A DNA stretch of 64,000 nt from Nitrospirota bacterium. Lineage in GTDB: Bacteria > Nitrospirota > JACRHJ01. Shown one piece after another: positions 62,706 through 64,000 of this stretch. The DNA lies in contig JACRHJ010000038.1 of assembly GCA_016212105.1 (NCBI GenBank), forward strand, positions 1-64,000, in the 5' to 3' direction. How positions within the stretch are numbered: the stretch's first letter is position 1; every line of letters starts with the position of its first letter. Both the position numbers and the translations under genes were made by a program. The notes beneath the pieces were generated by a model. That model saw nothing but the letters and a program-made list of their open reading frames with translations. It had not been told where the DNA came from and did no database searches.

Positions 62706-63818
62706 TCAGAAAAGCTCCACGTTGTCGCCGAGGCCGCCAGACTGCCCGTGGCCGTGGCCGGCCCCGGCCGCGCGGCCGCCGTCGTGCGCCGCCGGTACGC
62801 TGGACGCGGCCCGCCGCATCTCCTCCGGGGCGAGCCTGCGGGCCTCGTCCGCGATGTTGTCGAGCCCGGCCGCCACCTCCTCGGCCGCCGCCGAGACGCG
62901 GTGGTGCAGCGATATGCCTCCGACCGAATCCGCGATGTCCGAGGAGAGCGTCTTGCCGGACTCCTCGATTATGGACAGGCGGTAAAGCACGTTCCCGTTC
63001 GTCTTGTGGAGGGTGTCCACCATGGAGCGAAGCTCCCCGACCATGTTCCCGAACTCGTCCGGCAGCTGCCCGGCTGGGTCGTCGTGCAGGTCGGTCAGGG
63101 AGTCGGTGAGCGCGCCCAGCCAGTTCCCTATGGCGGACAGGAACGACTTTCCCGAGCCGCCGTCGCCCCGCGTGACGGAGTGTATCTCGTCCGCCATCTC
63201 GGCCGCGTCCCTCGCTATGAGCGAAAGGCTGTCCTTTATCATCATGACCGCGCGGCACAGCTCGCCCTTTGTGGACAGAAGCTCGGAGGCCTGCAGCTCG
63301 GATGCGTGGCCCGCCTCCGCCGCCATCTCGCGGAAGCCGGGGGCCCCGCCCATGAGCGGTCCGAAGCCCGAGGCCGCGAGCCTGTCCGCGACGGACCTGA
63401 GCGTGTCCCTCGAGTGCTCCAACCGCTGGCGCGTTATGTCGTTGTACTGGAGCGACTCGACAACAGAGCCGATAGACCTGGTTATCTCATTCGACTTGTC
63501 GAGGAAGCCGCCGAGCATGTGCGCGGACATGCCGTGTTTTTTCTGGAGAGAGTCGAGGCAGTCGATGGTCTTGTCCACGACCGACCTGGCATTCATCAGC
63601 CGGGCGGGTGAACAGCTCCCCGGCGGGCACGTGGCCAGCCATTCCTTCATCCTGAAGAGTATCCTGTCGAGTTCTATTATGGTGCGGCCGATGTCCTTGT
63701 CCGTTATCAGGCGGACGACATGCTCGGATATGCCGGTGATCTTGATAGCCCTCTGCTGGAAGTCGGCCAGGCTGGCACCAATGGAGAGAAACTCCTTCTC
63801 GCTGTCTCGCGTGACCAT
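62706..63818 (-). CDS. Chemotaxis-associated coiled-coil protein with CheZ-like motif, 5' end uncertain
   Basis: 370 aa from the first in-frame start (ATG 63818), which has no SD. Mostly helical. Residues 122-135 (SLQYNDITRQRLEH) match the CheZ catalytic arrangement DxxxQ (D127, Q131; in E. coli CheZ QDLTGQ, D143 and Q147). The C-terminus is acidic-hydrophobic (GDNVELF), similar in position to CheZ's CheY-binding tail. A CheY phosphatase is therefore inferred. The reading frame stays open to the window edge (LWPEHLRHLSAGLDM). A different start, ATG 63907 out of frame by one base over a C4 run, would give a fluent N-terminus, so a base may be missing. Confidence 0.62.
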   Translation of the reverse strand: MVTRDSEKEFLSIGASLADFQQRAIKITGISEHVVRLITDKDIGRTIIELDRILFRMKEWLATCPPGSCSPARLMNARSVVDKTIDCLDSLQKKHGMSAHMLGGFLDKSNEITRSIGSVVESLQYNDITRQRLEHSRDTLRSVADRLAASGFGPLMGGAPGFREMAAEAGHASELQASELLSTKGELCRAVMMIKDSLSLIARDAAEMADEIHSVTRGDGGSGKSFLSAIGNWLGALTDSLTDLHDDPAGQLPDEFGNMVGELRSMVDTLHKTNGNVLYRLSIIEESGKTLSSDIADSVGGISLHHRVSAAAEEVAAGLDNIADEARRLAPEEMRRAASSVPAAHDGGRAAGAGHGHGQSGGLGDNVELF

Positions 63819-64000
63819 GTCGAGCCCGGCCGAGAGATGCCGCAGGTGCTCCGGCCACAGCTCCGGGGCAAGGCTTGCGTGAGAGGCATCGTTTCTCGGG
63901 TGCGATGAATGTAGTTCGTGGTGTGCGTGCCCGGCAAGGGAACCGGGGCGGGCAACACCGTCCGGCCTTATGTGGACTGCCGGGGTGGAGGTTTCCGGGG

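Overview
The window is a high-GC bacterial chromosome segment, protein-dense, with about 46 supportable genes. I saw no rRNA, tRNA or CRISPR array. Gram-negative architecture is shown by AsmA/YdbH-like envelope proteins, lipoproteins and a PBP1C/alpha-2-macroglobulin pair. A single-chain BadF/HgdC-type activase plus dehydratase protein, rubrerythrin and PerR-like boxes suggest an anaerobe or microaerobe. A CoxB/Sco pair means it also handles oxygen. The gene mix and palindromic repeats fit Desulfobacterota or Nitrospirota-like lineages, but that is an inference from content, not a phylogenetic placement.

Layout. 0-7 kb: AsmA protein, a REC-PAS-GAF-PAS protein without kinase, and a HAMP-GAF-GGDEF cyclase. 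7-9 kb: secreted MsrB and a pirin. 9-18.3 kb: peptidoglycan block (alpha-2-macroglobulin, PBP1C, MurQ). 18.4-19.5 kb: two-gene chromate transporter. 19.7-21.8 kb: cytochrome oxidase subunit II and a SCO protein. 22.2-23.9 kb: PEP carboxykinase, then a structured non-coding stretch. 24.4-26.9 kb: tandem membrane-anchored paralogues of unknown function behind a PerR-like box. 27-30 kb: thiamine-binding protein, cysteine desulfurase and Fe-S scaffold. 30-34.5 kb: YdbH-like AsmA protein plus a lipoprotein that looks like YnbE fused to YdbL. 34.8-40.5 kb: the giant activase/dehydratase, a small coiled-coil protein and a HypE/AIR-synthase-like protein. 40.6-43 kb: a Cys-rich unknown, rubrerythrin (PerR-like box in its promoter) and a DHH phosphoesterase. 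43-49.3 kb: FG-GAP propeller, two TPR proteins, SSS transporter, small membrane protein and VapBC. 49.3-52 kb: UvrA. 52.4-64 kb: a complete chemotaxis cluster on the minus strand (CheZ-like candidate, STAS, CheY, CheA, soluble MCP, CheW, membrane MCP, CheR, CheD, CheB).

The gaps between genes are packed with short palindromic repeats of at least six families. A 192-bp MITE-like element occurs twice, in opposite orientations 27 kb apart. It has imperfect terminal inverted repeats, and each copy is flanked by a different duplicated hairpin, which suggests an element that inserts at stem-loops and duplicates them. One repeat unit forms the C-terminus of the SCO gene.

Most promising for follow-up: the MITE-like element, the tandem paralogues with a 14/15 PerR-like box, the YnbE-YdbL fusion next to a YdbH-like gene, the CheZ-like motif protein, and the MshEN-like motif pair in CheA.
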